A stretch of 64,000 nucleotides of DNA from Geodermatophilus ruber (GTDB lineage: Bacteria; Actinomycetota; Actinomycetes; Mycobacteriales; Geodermatophilaceae). The DNA lies in NCBI RefSeq assembly GCF_900114385.1, contig NZ_FOSW01000011.1, positions 114,011 to 178,010 on the forward strand, read 5' to 3'. The position numbers and the translations under genes are program-made. Of the stretch, positions 62,169 through 64,000 are shown in pieces (position 1 is the stretch's first letter; every line of letters starts with the position of its first letter). The notes below the pieces were generated by a model. The model was not told where the DNA came from. It did not search any database and worked only from the letters and a program-made list of their open reading frames with translations.

Positions 62169-63454
62169 GCGACGTGATCGACGAGCTGCACCGCCGGGGG
62201 CTCATCGCCCAGAGCACCGACGAGGACGCCCTGCGCAAGCACCTCGCCGAGGGACCCGTGGCCTACTACGCGGGCTTCGACCCGACCGCGCAGAGCCTGC
62301 ACGTGGGTCACCTGCTCCAGTTCATGGTGCTGCGGGCGCTGCAGCGCGCCGGGCACCAGCCCGTGGTGCTGGTCGGCGGTGCGACCGGACTGATCGGCGA
62401 CCCGCGGCCGTCGGCCGAACGTCAGCTCAACGACCGCAGCACGGTGGCGGAGTGGGTCTCCCGCATCCGCGAGCAGGTGGCGCCGTTCCTCGAGGTGCCC
62501 GCCGAGCAGGACGGGTTCAAGGGCCCGATCTACGTCGACAACCTCGAGTGGACCGCTCCGATCTCGGCCATCGACTTCCTGCGTGACATCGGCAAGCACT
62601 TCCGGGTCAGCCAGATGCTGGCCAAGGAGGCGGTGTCCGCCCGGCTGAACTCGGAGGCGGGCATCAGCTACACCGAGTTCAGCTACCAGATCCTGCAGGC
62701 CAACGACTTCCGCGAGCTGTTCCGCCGGCACGGGGTGACGCTGCAGACCGGCGGGTCCGACCAGTGGGGCAACCTCACGGCCGGCATCGACCTGGTGCGA
62801 CGCACCGAGAGCGCGAGGGTGCACGCGCTGTCCACCCCGCTGGTCACCAAGTCCGACGGCACCAAGTTCGGCAAGACCGAGGGCGGCGCCGTCTGGCTCG
62901 ACCCGACCTTGACGTCGCCGTACGCGTTCTTCCAGTTCTGGCTCAACGCCGACGACGCCGACGCACGCACCTGGCTGCCCTTCTACTCGGAACGGCCGGC
63001 CGAGGAGATCGAGGCGCTGGTCGCGGAGAGCTACGAGCGGCCGGCCGCCCGCGTGGTGCAGCGGGCGCTCGCCGAGGAGCTCACCCGCCTGGTGCACGGG
63101 GAGGACGAGCTGCGCCAGGCGGAGGCCGCCGGGCGGGCGCTGTTCGGCCGGGAGGACCTCTCCGCGCTCGGCCCGCAGACCCTGGGCGCCGCGCTCGGCG
63201 AGGCGGGCAGCGTGACCGTCGAGGGAGAGGTGCCGACCGTCGCCCAGCTGCTGCAGCAGACCGGCCTGGTCTCCAGCCTGTCCGAGGCCCGCCGGACGGT
63301 GAAGGAGGGCGGCGCCTACCTGAACAACGAGCGGGTGACCGACCCCGAGGCGGTGCCCGGTGAGGACGCCTGGCTGCCCGGGGGCTGGCTGGTCCTGCGC
63401 CGGGGCAAGCGGTCCGTGGCCGGGGTGCAGCGGGGGGCCCCGGCAGCCTCCTGA
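62165..63454 (+). CDS. tyrS: Tyrosyl-tRNA synthetase
   Basis: A 429-residue class I synthetase. The HIGH motif is HVGH (residues 46-49), the KMSKS motif reads KFGKT, and GGSDQWGNL binds tyrosine. An S4-like RNA-binding domain closes the protein (TVAQLLQQTGLVSSLSEARR). GTG 62165 overlaps the glycosylase stop. Last gene of the long co-directional run from argC; the rRNA operon promoter starts 67 bp later. Confidence 0.96.
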
Positions 63455-63520
63455 CCGAGGTGTGAACGGTGCCTTGCCGGCCGGTCACGGCAGGGTGTCG
63501 GGCGTCACCTGCCTCCGGGT

Positions 63521-63549
63521 TTGACACGGCTCCCGCACCCACGTAACTT
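63521..63549 (+). promoter_or_regulatory. rRNA operon promoter
   Basis: TTGACA (63521-63526) and TAACTT (63544-63549) with a 17-base spacer: a near-perfect housekeeping-sigma promoter, about 265 bases before 16S rRNA. Confidence 0.85.
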
Positions 63550-63621
63550 TCTCTCTGCGCCGCGCGAGACCGCCTGAGGGTGGCCGCCGAGACGCCCCGA
63601 GCGGGCAGATCGAGTGCGGCG

Positions 63622-63817
63622 TACAATCGAGAATCGCCTCGGACGAAGACCCGATCGGGTCGGGTTCCGTGCGCGTCCGCTCCTTGAGAACTCAACAGCG
63701 TGCCGAAAGTCAGTGCCAAGTAATAACCCCGTGCCGGTCTTGATGGTCCGGTGGGGATTCCTTTGGTTGATTGATATCGCGAGTGTCAGCTCGCGGTTCT
63801 CAGCCGCGATCAAATCA
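63622..63817 (+). promoter_or_regulatory. rRNA leader with second -10-like site and processing elements
   Basis: TACAAT at 63622-63627 could be the -10 of a second promoter, though no good -35 is seen. TTGAGAACTCAA (63684-63695) is the imperfect palindrome commonly found in actinobacterial rRNA leaders. A 6-bp hairpin TCGCGG/CCGCGA lies at 63791-63809 just before the mature 16S end and may guide processing. No gene is present between tyrS and 16S rRNA. Confidence 0.6.
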
Positions 63818-64000
63818 TCTACGGAGAGTTTGATCCTGGCTCAGGACGAACGCTGGCGGCGTGCTTAACACATGCAAGTCGAACGGTGAACCGCCTTCGG
63901 GCGGGGATCAGTGGCGAACGGGTGAGTAACACGTGGGCAACCTGCCCCCGGCTCCGGGATAACCCCAAGAAATTGGGGCTAATACCGGATATGACCGCTG
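63818..64000 (+). rRNA. rrs: 16S ribosomal RNA, 5' part (runs off the window)
   Basis: The first 183 bases of 16S rRNA. AGAGTTTGATCCTGGCTCAG at 63825 is the universal 5' sequence, followed by GACGAACGCTGGCGGCGTGC and the conserved run through GGGTGAGTAACACGTGG. Setting E. coli position 8 at 63825 puts the mature end near 63818. The high-GC variable regions fit an actinobacterium. Confidence 0.97.

Overview
This 64 kb window comes from a very GC-rich actinobacterial chromosome. GTG starts are common, neighbouring genes are often coupled by 4-base NTGA stop/start overlaps, and several promoters look leaderless. The 16S rRNA that begins at the right edge, and the gene order infC-rpmI-rplT-tsnR-like ... 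pheST ... argCJBDFRGH ... tyrS, which matches the mycobacterial order, place it in Actinomycetota. My impression is Geodermatophilaceae (Blastococcus/Geodermatophilus/Modestobacter type), but I could not run a 16S comparison. I see no phage, insertion sequence, CRISPR array or tRNA gene.

Left part, 1-27 kb: metabolic and accessory modules. An amide-use operon on the minus strand (zinc-ribbon FmdB, AmiS/UreI channel, formamidase) lies divergent to a cyclase plus ThDP-enzyme pair. A MoxR ATPase/VWA pair and an MFS exporter follow. Then come a STAS protein, a dehydrogenase, and a quinate/shikimate-type catabolic block (3-dehydroshikimate dehydratase, shikimate dehydrogenase, TetR regulator, MHS transporter) with shared operator-like sites. 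A three-gene overlapping operon (receiver-flavoenzyme, cNMP-binding histidine kinase, DHA2 exporter) may be an unusual redox signalling unit. An LLM oxidoreductase/GH13 pair precedes a small minus-strand cassette made of a truncated NRPS-like protein, a TauD/SyrP-like dioxygenase and a phosphopantetheinyl transferase.

Middle part, 27-41 kb: scattered housekeeping and accessory genes. These are two TSUP transporters, a Ski2-like helicase, SDR, homocysteine methyltransferase, peptidyl-tRNA hydrolase ArfB, a DUF222/HNH gene under a perfect SOS box, GNAT, esterase, a HemD-winged-helix protein, an MBL hydrolase and a PH-domain membrane protein.

Right part, 41-64 kb: conserved translation and arginine genes. 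infC starts with ATC and has a structured leader. It is followed by rpmI, rplT and a SpoU methyltransferase, then an AurF-like diiron oxygenase with its TetR and DUF4873 neighbours. Next are a blue-light (LOV) EAL/GGDEF protein, pheST, an SDR, the complete arginine operon argCJBDFRGH behind an ARG-box promoter, a 3-methyladenine glycosylase, tyrS, and the start of an rRNA operon with a textbook promoter.

A dispersed ~62-bp hairpin repeat begins exactly at the stop codon of four genes, with a short version at a fifth. At two of these sites the next gene appears to be translated through the repeat.
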